A stretch of 52,070 bases of DNA from an uncultured Verrucomicrobia subdivision 3 bacterium (GCA_903850425.1 CAINLR010000076.1:1-52070); one strand, 5' to 3'; shown: positions 34,090 through 43,624, counted from the first letter of the stretch. Program-made: numbers and translations. Notes: a model not told the origin generated them from the letters alone.

Positions 34090-34684
34090 TTCGGCGGGCT
34101 AGAATTTGCACCACCGCGCCGCGACCCGTGTGGCCATTGCCTTCGATAACCTCGCGCTCAATCTCACGGCCAACCAGCAATTCTAAACCCGCGAGTTCGG
34201 CGCGCAGGCCAGGCAGTGTCATCAGTAGTTCTGGGGATTTTGGCCCACCGGTGTCAAACGCCAGTTGCGCCGGGGTATAGGCTTCGAGCACGAACACTCC
34301 GCCCGACCGCAGACCCCGCACCGCTTGCGCGTGGACTTGGCGGCGAATCGCCGGCGGCAAATGGGCAAACGTGGCGACGATGCCGGACCAAACACCCGGC
34401 TCGATGGTGAAGTTTTCCAAGTCCGTCAGCACCGTCTCAATTTCAACGCCGCGCGCTGACGCGAGTCGCCGGGCTTTGGCTAAACCAGCAGCGGATTGAT
34501 CCACCGCTGTCACCGGATGGCCCAATGTTGCAAGGTGAACGGCGTTGCGTCCTTCGCCTTCCGCCAGACAAAGCACCGGGCCGGCGGGAATCTGCGACGC
34601 TATTTCCGCCACGAAGGCATTCGGCGTTTCGCCGTAAATATACTGCTGTGTGCCGTAGCGCTGGTTCCAAAATTCGGCGTCCAT
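34082..34684 (-). CDS. TehB-like SAM-dependent methyltransferase
   Basis: This 200-residue class I methyltransferase opens MDAEFWNQRYGTQQYIYGE. It has the SAM loop VLCLAEGEGRNAVHLATLGH at about 37-56 and the acidic VTAVDQS strand. It matches the TehB/thiopurine methyltransferase-like group often linked to tellurite or thiol detoxification. It is the first gene of a two-gene unit with the ICMT-like gene. The 177 bp upstream hold no gene; a TGCAAC box near 34758 has a poorly spaced downstream partner and is not called. Confidence 0.87.
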   Translation of the reverse strand: MDAEFWNQRYGTQQYIYGETPNAFVAEIASQIPAGPVLCLAEGEGRNAVHLATLGHPVTAVDQSAAGLAKARRLASARGVEIETVLTDLENFTIEPGVWSGIVATFAHLPPAIRRQVHAQAVRGLRSGGVFVLEAYTPAQLAFDTGGPKSPELLMTLPGLRAELAGLELLVGREIEREVIEGNGHTGRGAVVQILARRNE

Positions 34685-34861
34685 GGTTTTATTGTCTTAA
34701 GTTATCAGCCGGCGTCGTGTCTCTCAGCACATTAGCCGGGATGCCAGCGAAGAGAAAGTTGCAAACGGTTTTCCAAACGATTGGCTTTGCCCCGTTAGCC
34801 ACGCTCCCTTGCGCCACCCAGAGGTATCCCTGTTTCCCATAACGAATACTGGTAAAGGCAT

Positions 34862-36160
34862 TCATTCCGGCTGTCGCACCCGGAAAAATATATTTACGCC
34901 CGCCGAACCAGCCGCCACATTGGTCCATTCAAGCCGATTGGTCAGAAACGCTCCCGGAAGGAATGGCCCGGCACAGTTGGTTGCGGATTCCACAACTGTC
35001 AACGGCGCGGCGCGATCCCACCTGAGAATTAAGTCCGCATTGTTGGTGGCTTGCAGTTGGAGTTGCGGTGCGCCTGCCGTCAGCCGTGACTGCCAGCGCG
35101 TGAGCTCGTCGCGATAAGCCAGTGCGTCAATATCACTCACATACAACTCAAAATAGGTGCTGCCGTAAGTGCCGAAAGCGTAGCTGATGCCATCGCCGGG
35201 CGTAGCGTTGGTCACGCTGGCATCGTAGTTGTTGAAAGGCCGCAGCCATGAGGTCAGCGCCTGGAAGTTCGCCCAGGTATTCGTCTGCGATAAGTAAAGT
35301 GGCCCGCCAAACGTCGTCACGGGTTTACCGATAACCGGCTCTTGTTCCGGCGTGAGACGACTGGCGGAAAGGTTCTCCATCCAGAAGCCGACGCGCGGCC
35401 GTGTCACGCCGTTGAATTCGGATAAAATGGACTGCCGCAATTCCTCCCACAATGTTGGCGAGTTCTGCGTGTCCGCGACGGGCCAGAAGCCCGTCTGCAC
35501 AAACTTCGTGGGGAAATTGGTGACGGCAGCGCGCAGGCTGCGCCGCACGGCGTCCGTGAGGTTGGCGCGTGAATAGCCAGTCAGGTCGCGCAGAAACATT
35601 GGCGACGGATCGCGGATGGCGAGTTTCGCGCCGGGCAGGCCGGCGTTTACGACTGCGAGCACGGGATGATCTTTGAACTTCACCCCGTCAATCGTGTGTT
35701 CCGCCAGGGCGTGCAGAAAGGTCTCGAACCGAGTCAGCAAAAGCGCATCCCACGGCACGGCACGGTTGCGGCCGAGGCTTGCGTCATACCAGGTGGTGAC
35801 GCCGGGGCTTTGCGCCACCCACGCGGGGTCAGTGTTGATGAACAGGAACGAAAGTTTCTTCCCGCCAGCCGCCAATCGCCGCACGTTCCAGTCAATGAGG
35901 GTGAAATCAAACTGGTCCTGCACCGGTTCCATCGTGCTCCAGTCGGCGCGCAAGGCGTAGCCGGTGACGAAGGCATTGGTCCGAATGTTGGCGTCCCGCA
36001 TCGAGACGCCGTTGATATTAGTGGTGCTCCCCTGACTATCGAGAACGTAAAGTCCGCGCGGACAGGCAAATCCTTCACTCGCAACGACCGTGTTGACCGC
36101 GCCCGCAGCGACCAGCCACAAGCTTGCGGCCATCACCCAATGTTGAGCGTATGGTTTCAT
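34862..36160 (-). CDS. Secreted glycoside-hydrolase-like protein
   Basis: The 432-residue protein has a signal peptide (about residues 1-27). A TIM-barrel-like region follows, with YALRADWSTMEPVQDQFDF and WNVRRLAAGGKKLSFLFINT, reminiscent of the GH42/DUF4038-type clan A glycosidases. The C-terminal 80 residues resemble a beta-sandwich and end FFRVRQPE, a form I know from verrucomicrobial secreted proteins. The catalytic pair is not securely identified. It starts three bases after the double-hydrolase gene, so both form one operon. Confidence 0.65.
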   Translation of the reverse strand: MKPYAQHWVMAASLWLVAAGAVNTVVASEGFACPRGLYVLDSQGSTTNINGVSMRDANIRTNAFVTGYALRADWSTMEPVQDQFDFTLIDWNVRRLAAGGKKLSFLFINTDPAWVAQSPGVTTWYDASLGRNRAVPWDALLLTRFETFLHALAEHTIDGVKFKDHPVLAVVNAGLPGAKLAIRDPSPMFLRDLTGYSRANLTDAVRRSLRAAVTNFPTKFVQTGFWPVADTQNSPTLWEELRQSILSEFNGVTRPRVGFWMENLSASRLTPEQEPVIGKPVTTFGGPLYLSQTNTWANFQALTSWLRPFNNYDASVTNATPGDGISYAFGTYGSTYFELYVSDIDALAYRDELTRWQSRLTAGAPQLQLQATNNADLILRWDRAAPLTVVESATNCAGPFLPGAFLTNRLEWTNVAAGSAGVNIFFRVRQPE

Positions 36161-36163
36161 GCG

Positions 36164-37969
36164 TTACTTTTGGAATTTGGACAGCGGTGTGCCGACGGCA
36201 CCCGCGCCCAAGACGGCGCGATAAAACTCCCAGTTGGCGGCACCGAGTGCATGCAAGATCGCCATTGGGTCATGGGCCACGCCGGGCAGAACGGTAAAGG
36301 TGTGCGGAATTTGCAACTGGGTCAGATGCTCGTGGAAATCGTTATTAAAGGCCAGCGTTTCGTCGCGTCCACCGATGATCTGGCGGATGCGCGTTCCGCC
36401 CCGCAGCGCCGTGGCGTTCTGTTCGGCAATCCGCCACGGGCTTTGCGCCTTGAAATAGTCCATATCATCGCCGAAGACCTTGCCCAGCACCTGGTCGCGT
36501 CCATGCGGTCCCGCGCGGGGCGCTTCGGTGAAATCTAGTTGTAACGGTCCCGCGGCGAGCAGCGAAACGGCGGCAAAGAGTTGCTCGTATTTGAATCCTA
36601 GTCGCGCCGCGCCATAGCCGCCCATGCTGAAGCCCTCGATGATGCGTCCCTCGCGCGTGGCAATCGTGCGATACGTGGCTTCAAGGTGCGGCAGCAAATC
36701 CCTGATCACGATGGTTTCCATCGGCACCGAACCGTCCTTCCAATCACACCACATGCCCATCGGCAGGCCGTTGGGAAAAACCACCAGCATCGGTGGAATC
36801 TTCCCCGCCCGAATGGCGGCATCAAAATAGGCGGCAATCTTGGACACGCCGGCGCTGCTGCCGCCGCTGCCGTGCAGCCAATACAGCACCGGAAAACGCC
36901 GCTCCTTTTCGGTGTTGTAAACCTCCGGTGTGTAGATGTAGTAACTGACGTTCGTTTTCACCGTGGCACTGTCAAAAGTGCGAAGCTGAACGTGGGGCGC
37001 GTGAACGTCTGGCAGCACCCAGTGCGGCGGGGTTGCGGCGTCTGCATTTTGGCGTGAACGGGTTGATCCGATTTCGCCTTTCTCCCCGCCGAGCCTGCCC
37101 GCTGAATGGACGGCGCCATTTGTTTCCGGATTTTCCACCGTGGGCAAAATACCGTATTTCGCGAACCATTCCCGCAGTAGGCGATTCATTTCATCGGTGC
37201 GTTCGGTGGGCACATTATGGCCCACACCCTCAAAGACGCGTCGCTCATTTGGCACCTCGTTCTGGTCGAGCACCTGCTTGAACCGCGCGGAGCTTTCCGG
37301 CGGCACGGTTTGATCCAACGCTCCCTGCAAAATGAGAAACGGCGCGCGCACCTGCGCCGCCACGTTCGTGGTGGGCGCGGCGGACGTCGAAGCTTTCGTG
37401 GTTTGAACCCCGCCGGAGGAGATCGCAGCGGCGGCGAGTCGATCCGTTGCCGCCGCCAGCGCGATGGTCACGAAGGCCCCCATGCTGTGGCCATAGGCGG
37501 CCAGGCGATGCACGTCCACCTCTTTTTGCTGGCGCAAAATTTCCAGACAGGCCAAGGCCCGCCGAATATTTTCCGGGCGCGCGCCCGCCTGGGCAAAATC
37601 CACGTCCGAGGTATTTGCCCGTCCACCGGCCGGGCCGCGGCCTTTGCCGGCATGGGTGTAATCTGTGGCGATGCATACGAAGCCTGCCTTGACCAGCTCT
37701 GGCCCTCGGGACCGGGCGATGTTCTGCGCATTGCCGCCCAGGCCGTGACTCAACACGATGCCGGCGAACGGCCCTTTTCCTTCGGGCTTGAGCAGAACGC
37801 CGCTCAAGGGCCGGCCATCGGCAGTGCAAGTCCAGCGTTCCCCGTTCAACTGGAAATTCTCAATATTGGGCGCGGAATCGGGCCGCGCGGTGGACGGTTG
37901 CGCCCCGGCAACCAGCGCACCAGCCAGGCACAGGAATGTTAGCATCAATAGGTGCAGAAAATCCTTCAT
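36164..37969 (-). CDS. Secreted protein with two alpha/beta-hydrolase domains
   Basis: The ATG at 37969 gives 601 residues with a signal peptide. Domain one (about 35-265) is dienelactone-hydrolase-like, with the nucleophile elbow YGHSMGAF. Domain two (about 320-590) is of the esterase D/enterochelin esterase type, with LHGSGGSS, the elbow GFSMGGYG, and a late GVAHDP histidine. The two are joined by a basic linker. Such double esterases would act on ester-decorated polysaccharides or other periplasmic esters. The gene precedes the glycosidase-like gene by three bases, and a TGCAAC/GGCTC promoter element lies about 180 bp upstream. Confidence 0.85.
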   Translation of the reverse strand: MKDFLHLLMLTFLCLAGALVAGAQPSTARPDSAPNIENFQLNGERWTCTADGRPLSGVLLKPEGKGPFAGIVLSHGLGGNAQNIARSRGPELVKAGFVCIATDYTHAGKGRGPAGGRANTSDVDFAQAGARPENIRRALACLEILRQQKEVDVHRLAAYGHSMGAFVTIALAAATDRLAAAAISSGGVQTTKASTSAAPTTNVAAQVRAPFLILQGALDQTVPPESSARFKQVLDQNEVPNERRVFEGVGHNVPTERTDEMNRLLREWFAKYGILPTVENPETNGAVHSAGRLGGEKGEIGSTRSRQNADAATPPHWVLPDVHAPHVQLRTFDSATVKTNVSYYIYTPEVYNTEKERRFPVLYWLHGSGGSSAGVSKIAAYFDAAIRAGKIPPMLVVFPNGLPMGMWCDWKDGSVPMETIVIRDLLPHLEATYRTIATREGRIIEGFSMGGYGAARLGFKYEQLFAAVSLLAAGPLQLDFTEAPRAGPHGRDQVLGKVFGDDMDYFKAQSPWRIAEQNATALRGGTRIRQIIGGRDETLAFNNDFHEHLTQLQIPHTFTVLPGVAHDPMAILHALGAANWEFYRAVLGAGAVGTPLSKFQK

Positions 37970-38148
37970 GATGCGAATTAGACGTGCGCTCCGATTCAAT
38001 TGTTACCGCGTCTTGCCCGGTAGGCTGGCGATCCATTCATGGGAGACAAGATTGAAGGCGTTCTAGCCGCGTATCCGCTTCGCCCGCCATCTGTCGCCTT
38101 TCATCCGGCAATCAAATCCGGGGTGCACCGGATTCAACTTTATCAGTG

Positions 38149-38174
38149 GAGCCACGGCTGGTGAAAAAGTTGCA
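38149..38174 (-). promoter_or_regulatory. ECF-type promoter element E (double-hydrolase operon)
   Basis: On the minus strand TGCAAC (38174-38169) with following TTTTT and GGCTC (38153-38149) are separated by exactly 15 nt. It differs from the other four copies by C for T in the -35. The leader to the hydrolase ATG would be about 170 nt with no gene seen inside. Confidence 0.55.
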
Positions 38175-38184
38175 ACCAGATCGT

Positions 38185-39207
38185 TCAATAACTCATCCGA
38201 TCCAGCTTCACTTTGCCCCGGAAAATCCAGTAGATGCAAACCGTGTAGGCGATCACCACCGGCACGCCGATGCACGCAATGACGAGCATGATGCCCAGCG
38301 TTTTCGGCGACGAGGCGGCGTTGTAAATGTTCAAACTGTTTTCAGGATTCGGCAGGCTGTAAATCATGTTCGGAAAAATGTTCAGCGCGAACAGCGCCAT
38401 CAGCGTGACAATCGTGGCGCATGAAGATAGAAATGCGCGACCGTCGTTGCCGTGATGAAATTCACGAGGGATGTTGGCGATGGCCAGCATGTTCGCCAGC
38501 GCGATGCTGAACAGCCACGGATTTTCGCGGATGCGCGCGGCCATGTGCGGCACATAAAGCAGCGTGGACATCGTGAGCGTCACCGCACAGATCACAAAGA
38601 AGATGATGCAACCCATCGCCCAGCCGCGCAGCTTGTCATGGAGTTCGCCTTCCGTTTTCATCACGCCATAGATCGCCCCGTGCATCATGAACAGCGCCAC
38701 GGTCGTGATGCCCACAAGCAGCGGATAGGGCGACAACAAACCGAGAAAGGTGCCGGCAAATTCACCGTTGGCATCCACCGGCACACCCCAGGCGATGTTG
38801 CCGAGCGCCACGCCAATGAGCAGTGACGAAAGGATGCTGCCGATGGAAAAACTCACATCCCACATCTGCCGCCACCAACGCATCGGTTGCTTGCTGCGAA
38901 ATTCAATGGCCACCGCGCGAAAAATCAGCGAGGCGAGCAACAGCATCAGCGCGAGATAAAAGCCGGAGAACGCGGTCGCATACACGTTCGGAAACGCGGC
39001 AAACAGCGCGCCGCCGCCGGTGACGAGCCAGACTTCGTTGCCGTCCCAGACCGGGCCGATGGAATTGAGCATGACGCGGCGTTCCTCATCTTTGTTCGTG
39101 AACAAATGCAGCGCGCCGATGCCGAGGTCGAAACCGTCGAGCACGGCATAGCCGGTCAATAAAACGCCGACAAGGATAAACCAGATGGTATTGAGATCGA
39201 GGTGCAT
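38185..39207 (-). CDS. cydB: Cytochrome bd ubiquinol oxidase subunit II
   Basis: The 340-residue protein has about eight to nine transmembrane helices and the CydB opening FILVGVLLTGYAVLDGFDLG. The conserved GPVWDGNEVWLVTGGGALFAA loop follows. With CydA it forms the high-affinity quinol oxidase, which also resists sulfide and nitric oxide. It starts six bases after cydA. The C-terminus ends IFRGKVKLDRMSY, as usual. Confidence 0.96.
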   Translation of the reverse strand: MHLDLNTIWFILVGVLLTGYAVLDGFDLGIGALHLFTNKDEERRVMLNSIGPVWDGNEVWLVTGGGALFAAFPNVYATAFSGFYLALMLLLASLIFRAVAIEFRSKQPMRWWRQMWDVSFSIGSILSSLLIGVALGNIAWGVPVDANGEFAGTFLGLLSPYPLLVGITTVALFMMHGAIYGVMKTEGELHDKLRGWAMGCIIFFVICAVTLTMSTLLYVPHMAARIRENPWLFSIALANMLAIANIPREFHHGNDGRAFLSSCATIVTLMALFALNIFPNMIYSLPNPENSLNIYNAASSPKTLGIMLVIACIGVPVVIAYTVCIYWIFRGKVKLDRMSY

Positions 39208-39213
39208 GGCAGT

Positions 39214-40575
39214 TTAATTTTTGGTGGGCAGCGCGAGTTTCCCGGATGGAATCAAATCCGCATCATCCGGGCCGTGCTGGATTTTGTCATTGAGCAGATA
39301 AATGAAAACGGCGAACAGCAGCGAGTAAATCAGCGTAAATAAAATGAGCGAGGACAATACGACGTTCGCCTTAACCACCGCCGACAAACCTTCCGGCGTC
39401 CGCATCACTCCATAGACGATCCACGGCTGCCGCCCGACTTCGGCGGCGAACCAGCCGAGTTGATTGGCAAGCTGCGGGCCGAGCACGGAGAAAACCAAAA
39501 TCCACAACAGCCAGCGGCGTTCGTGCAAGGTGCCTTTTTTGAAATACAAAAAGCCGAGCGCGGCGATCGCAATCAGCGTGAAGCCAATACCCACCATGCC
39601 GTGAAAAAACAGGAAGGATGCCGTGACCGGCGGGCGGTCCTCCGGCTTGAATTCGTTCAACCCGATGACGGGCGTGTGAAAATCGTTGTGCGTGAGAAAA
39701 CTCAACATTCCCGGCGCCGCAATGCCCACGACCTTTTCATTTTTCTCATCCACCCAGCCCGCGAGCACCAGCGGCGCGTTGGACGTGGTCTGGTAAAGCC
39801 CCTCGAAGGCGGCGAGTTTGGCCGGCTGATTTTTTCCAACGCCCTGCGCACTCTTGTGGCCGGTAACGGCTTGCAACAACGTCGAGACGAGCGCCACCGT
39901 CAGGCCGACTTTCAGCGACTTGCGCGCAAATTCGAGATGTTTCCCTTTCAGCAAATACCACGCGCTCACGCTCACCACAAGAAATGCACCGGTGCACCAC
40001 GCCGCCGTGACGGTGTGAAACAGCCGGTCCATCGAGGACGGATTGAAAACGAGCTGCCAGAAATCGGTGATTTCCGCCCGCGCCTTCAGCCCTTCGCCAA
40101 CGATGTGATAGCCGGCCGGCGTCTGCATCCACGAATTCGCCACGATGATCCACACCGCGCTAAAATGCGCGCCGAGCGCCACCATGCACGTCGAGAAGAA
40201 ATGGGTTTTGCGGCCGACCTTGTCCCAGCCGAACAGCAGCACCGCGAGAAAACCGGATTCGAGGAAGAAGGCGAAAATCCCTTCCGCCGCCAGCGCGCTA
40301 CCGAACACGTCGCCGACAAAACGCGAATACGACGCCCAGTTCGTGCCGAACTCGAACTCCATCACGATGCCCGTCGCTACGCCGATGGCGAAGGTGAGCG
40401 CGAACACCTTTGTCCAAAACCGCGCCATCTGGTGATAGAGCGTGTTGCCGGTCTTGAGCCATGCGCCTTCCATCAGCACCAGCATGAGGCCCAGACCGAT
40501 GCTCAAGGGCGGGTAGATGTAATGAAACGCAACAGTCGCGCCGAACTGAATCCGTGAAAGGGTTAAGACATCCAT
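39214..40575 (-). CDS. cydA: Cytochrome bd ubiquinol oxidase subunit I
   Basis: The ATG at 40575 gives 453 residues and the standard start [20 protein letters not shown] with the haem b595 ligand His. The [13 protein letters not shown] motif of the quinol site is present and the Q-loop is of the short type. The enzyme reduces oxygen at high affinity without pumping protons. A TTG six bases upstream is less likely. The gene is the middle one of yeiH-cydA-cydB, 120 bp after yeiH. Confidence 0.96.
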   Translation of the reverse strand: MDVLTLSRIQFGATVAFHYIYPPLSIGLGLMLVLMEGAWLKTGNTLYHQMARFWTKVFALTFAIGVATGIVMEFEFGTNWASYSRFVGDVFGSALAAEGIFAFFLESGFLAVLLFGWDKVGRKTHFFSTCMVALGAHFSAVWIIVANSWMQTPAGYHIVGEGLKARAEITDFWQLVFNPSSMDRLFHTVTAAWCTGAFLVVSVSAWYLLKGKHLEFARKSLKVGLTVALVSTLLQAVTGHKSAQGVGKNQPAKLAAFEGLYQTTSNAPLVLAGWVDEKNEKVVGIAAPGMLSFLTHNDFHTPVIGLNEFKPEDRPPVTASFLFFHGMVGIGFTLIAIAALGFLYFKKGTLHERRWLLWILVFSVLGPQLANQLGWFAAEVGRQPWIVYGVMRTPEGLSAVVKANVVLSSLILFTLIYSLLFAVFIYLLNDKIQHGPDDADLIPSGKLALPTKN

Positions 40576-40695
40576 AAACAATAGGTTAAAGTTCTACTAA
40601 ATTGGCGCACTGCCAACCGCTAATTGCTCCGCCGGCAAAAGTATTGGTTTTGCTGAATTTCATAAGAAGCTGGCAGTTTTTTATGCGCATGGAAT

Positions 40696-41727
40696 TCACG
40701 TTGTCAGTTTGAAAAGAAGAATGGCCGCCAGCGACGCAACGCTGACAAACAGCCAGAGCGTCAGCCCCGTCACCACCGTCCGCCAGCCCACCGCCCGCAA
40801 CGCGCGGACGGACAGCGCAGTGCCGATCAGGAACAGCACCAGAATCATGCCCCGGCGCGCGATTTCCGAAAGCTGCGGCGACCAAGTCGAAATCACCGGC
40901 ACATAACTTCGCAGCAGCGAGGCCAGCAGAAAAAAGCCGATAAACCACGGCACGGTGATTTTGAAACGGTTGTTTCGTCGGGCAACTTCCGCGCCCGCCG
41001 GTTTCCGCCGGGCTAGGCCGAAGGCAATGGCCAGCGTCAGCGGCACGATCCACAGCGTGCGCGACAACTTGACCGCCGTGGCGGTGGCCAACGCATCCGG
41101 CCCGTAGCTCATGCCCGCTCCGACCACCGAGGAAATATCGTGAATCGCCACGCCCGCCCACAGGCCGAATTGCGCCTGGCTCAAATGCAGCAAATGTCCG
41201 GCGAGCGGAAAAACGTAAAGCGCCACGGCATTCAGTAGGAAAATCGTCCCAATTGAGACGGCGATTTCCGCCTCGGACGCCGCGATGACCGAACTCACGG
41301 CGGCAATGGCCGAACCGCCGCAGATGGCGGTGCCGACCGAAATCAGCGTGCTCGTTTTCTGGTCCAGCGCGAGCTTGCGTCCCAGCCAGTAACCCAGCAG
41401 CAAGGTCGCTCCGATGGTGGCGGCGGCGAATACCGAGCCGTTAACCCCCAGCCGCAGCACCATCGGCAAATCCATGCCGAAGCCCAGCAGCACCACACAG
41501 ATTTGCAGCAGCCATTTGGTGACGTTGTGATTCCAATGGGCAAAGGGATGCCCGATCAAAAGCGCGAACAGGATGCCCGCCACCAGTGCCGTTGGCGGCG
41601 ACGCCCAGAGAACCAGGCAGACAACGATAACGACCAGCGCGACGACTTTGGCCCGGTGTCCGGGCCGGGGTGCCAGTTCAGGCCGGCGATGAGCGTGTTT
41701 CAGTTTTTCAGGGTGAACTGCATTCAT
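40696..41727 (-). CDS. YeiH-type putative sulfate/sulfite exporter
   Basis: From the ATG at 41727 the protein has 343 residues with ten to eleven helices. It shows the UPF0324/YeiH motifs (LLIGHPFAHWNHNVTKWLLQ, GTAICGGSAIAAVSSVI, and WAGVAIHDISSVVGAG). Members are thought to export sulfate or related anions. The gene is divergent from a LysR gene (79 bp), matching the yeiH-yeiE arrangement of enteric bacteria, in which YeiE responds to sulfite. Cytochrome bd genes follow on the same strand. Confidence 0.88.
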   Translation of the reverse strand: MNAVHPEKLKHAHRRPELAPRPGHRAKVVALVVIVVCLVLWASPPTALVAGILFALLIGHPFAHWNHNVTKWLLQICVVLLGFGMDLPMVLRLGVNGSVFAAATIGATLLLGYWLGRKLALDQKTSTLISVGTAICGGSAIAAVSSVIAASEAEIAVSIGTIFLLNAVALYVFPLAGHLLHLSQAQFGLWAGVAIHDISSVVGAGMSYGPDALATATAVKLSRTLWIVPLTLAIAFGLARRKPAGAEVARRNNRFKITVPWFIGFFLLASLLRSYVPVISTWSPQLSEIARRGMILVLFLIGTALSVRALRAVGWRTVVTGLTLWLFVSVASLAAILLFKLTT

Positions 41728-41806
41728 ACTGGCGGAAAGAATGCCTTCGCCGTGTATATGCCACAAAGACATTGTTTGTATGTCATTCATAGCTTATGGT
41801 TATGCC

Positions 41807-42712
41807 ATGAATCGGAATCATCTGGCTTTGTTTCACGCCGTTGCCCAGGCCGGCAGCATCAGTCGCGGAGCCGCCACGGCGCGCGTCAGCCAGCCGGCAG
41901 TCTCCAAACAAATCGCCGAACTGGAGGACGCGCTCGGCGTCCGCCTGCTGGAACGCCTGCCGCGCGGCTGTCAGCTTACCGAGGCGGGGAAAATTCTGGC
42001 CGACTACGCCGCGCGCTGGCGTTCGCTGGAAAACGACGCCGGCCGGGCTATTGAGGAATACCGTGGCTTGAAACGCGGTCGGCTGGCCCTTGGCGCGAGC
42101 CTGACGATTGGCGGCTATCTGCTGCCGGGCGTGATCGCGGAGTTTCACCGGCAGTTTCCGGAAATTGAATTGCAACTGGAGATTGCCAACACCGAACACA
42201 TTCAGCGCTCGTTGCTGGATGGCACGATTGAACTCGGCCTGACCGAAGGACTGCTGGAATCCGAAGAGCTGGAATCCACGGTGTTTTTCAAGGACGAGCT
42301 GGTAGCCATCGCGCCCGCCGGCCATCCGCTGTTGAAAAAGAAAAATGTGACCGTCCGGGAAATTTGCCGCGAACCGTTTATTCTGCGCGAGGAGGGTTCC
42401 GGCACGCGCGCGGTGGTGGAGCGCGCGTTGCGCCGGCACGGCCTTAAAATCAAACCGCTGCTGTCGCTCGCCAGCCCGGAGGCGATCAAGAATTTGGTCG
42501 CCGCCGGCGTGGGCATCGCCATCGTGTCGCGTTTGATTGTCGCCTTGGAATTGCTGACGGGTTCTTTGGGCATCATCCCGCTGAAAGATTTGACCATCCA
42601 GCGTCCGCTTCACTTGCAACGCATCCGAAACCGGAGCCAAAGCCCGGCACTGGTCAAGTTTCTGGAGGTGCTGGCGGCGCGAACGTCTCATCGTCCGGTG
42701 GCGGCGGGTTGA
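41807..42712 (+). CDS. LysR family transcriptional regulator (YeiE/CbbR-like)
   Basis: The ATG at 41807 gives 301 residues beginning MNRNHLALFHAVAQAGSISR. The winged HTH is at about 3-62 (SQPAVSKQIAELEDALGVRL). The effector domain has GASLTIGGYLLPGVIAEFHR and GSGTRAVVERALRRHG. It most likely controls the divergent exporter and possibly cydAB. An imperfect ATA-N9-TAT dyad lies just before its start (41789-41803), consistent with autoregulation. The last 25 bp overlap the convergent DUF6132-thioredoxin gene. Confidence 0.92.
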   Translation: MNRNHLALFHAVAQAGSISRGAATARVSQPAVSKQIAELEDALGVRLLERLPRGCQLTEAGKILADYAARWRSLENDAGRAIEEYRGLKRGRLALGASLTIGGYLLPGVIAEFHRQFPEIELQLEIANTEHIQRSLLDGTIELGLTEGLLESEELESTVFFKDELVAIAPAGHPLLKKKNVTVREICREPFILREEGSGTRAVVERALRRHGLKIKPLLSLASPEAIKNLVAAGVGIAIVSRLIVALELLTGSLGIIPLKDLTIQRPLHLQRIRNRSQSPALVKFLEVLAARTSHRPVAAG

Positions 42713-43242
42713 GCGTTGGTTTTCAGGAGCGAATCCAGCCGCAGAATCAAATCGTCCTTCGCCACCAAACCGACGGACGTTCCCGCCGTTTTTCCGTGCT
42801 GGAGAAACACCAGCATCGGGATGCCTTCCACCTGAAATTTCTGCGCCAGCTTCGGCGATTCATCCACGTTGACTTTGACGAACTTGATCTTGCCCGCGTA
42901 TTGCTCCGCCAAGCTGTCCATCGTCGGCGCGAGTTGACGGCAAGGACCACACCACGTTGCGTAAAAATCCACGACGACCGGCAGCGCCGCCTGCGTCACT
43001 TCCGGGTCGAACTCGGCGTCGGTGATATGCTTCACATTCGCGGTGGACTGGTTCATTTCAACCGCGCCAACCCCGCGTCCAGACACGAAGTAAAACAACG
43101 CTGCCATCACCGCGCCATAGATTGCGCCGCGCCGCCAGTTCGCCGTCAACGGGCACGCCCCGGAACTGCATTTTCCAAAATAGCCGAGCGTCGCGCCCAC
43201 GCCGCCGCCAATCAGGAGGTAAATGAAAAGTGTTGTTGTCAT
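42688..43242 (-). CDS. DUF6132-thioredoxin fusion protein
   Basis: From the ATG at 43242 the protein has 184 residues. Residues 1-60 match the separate microprotein at 31618-31785: a glycine-rich helix, the shared CSSGACPLT core (CSSGAC at 25-30), IYGAV and a second helix. Residues 65-180 are a thioredoxin with ATWCGPC (C98, C101) and GIPMLVFL. The thioredoxin domain would be held at the membrane. The gene follows the C_GCAxxG_C_C gene by 31 bp and shares its ECF-type promoter element. Earlier in-frame starts overlap the upstream gene. Confidence 0.88.
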   Translation of the reverse strand: MTTTLFIYLLIGGGVGATLGYFGKCSSGACPLTANWRRGAIYGAVMAALFYFVSGRGVGAVEMNQSTANVKHITDAEFDPEVTQAALPVVVDFYATWCGPCRQLAPTMDSLAEQYAGKIKFVKVNVDESPKLAQKFQVEGIPMLVFLQHGKTAGTSVGLVAKDDLILRLDSLLKTNAQPAATGR

Positions 43243-43273
43243 TTTATGCCAGGGTTTCTGGAGTGAATCGTTC

Positions 43274-43615
43274 TTACTTGCGGCGGTCTTGCCCGGTTTG
43301 AAGCAGTTCCGTCGCCTGCACGACACAGGTTTCGCACGGATGCACTTTGGCCGCGCGCAATTCCTTGCAGTAGATCGAGCCGAGCCGCGCGGCGAAATTC
43401 TGCTTCAACGCCTCCGCCCGGTCGGGGGCAACCAGGCAAGCCGTGTGCAGCGCGCCGCAGAGTCCGCCCGGTGCCCGCCCGCCGCCAAACGGTTTCAGGT
43501 CGTCGAGCGCGATGGACGTGTCACCGGAAACTTCGCGCCAGGCATACAGCACAGCTTGGGCGCAGTTGAGACGTTCCGGCGGCTGCCGGAAAACTTTCAG
43601 GGCGTGTTCTTTCAT
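43274..43615 (-). CDS. C_GCAxxG_C_C family redox protein
   Basis: The 113-residue protein carries the family's cysteine pattern: LNCAQAVLYAW near residue 17, APGGLCGALHTACLV near 50, and a late HPCETCV pair near 92. The family is annotated as redox-active or metal-linked, of unknown reaction, and is found mainly in anaerobes. It has no signal peptide. It is the first gene of a unit with the DUF6132-thioredoxin fusion. The TGTAAC/GGCTC element ends nine bases before the ATG, implying a nearly leaderless mRNA. Confidence 0.85.
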   Translation of the reverse strand: MKEHALKVFRQPPERLNCAQAVLYAWREVSGDTSIALDDLKPFGGGRAPGGLCGALHTACLVAPDRAEALKQNFAARLGSIYCKELRAAKVHPCETCVVQATELLQTGQDRRK

Positions 43616-43624
43616 GCCAAGAAT

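Noticed and set aside
34733-34763. Another TGCAAC box before the TehB-like methyltransferase gene
   Set aside because: The nearest GGCT-type box is at 19-20 nt instead of 15 and lacks the final C, so it does not fit the strict pattern of the other five.
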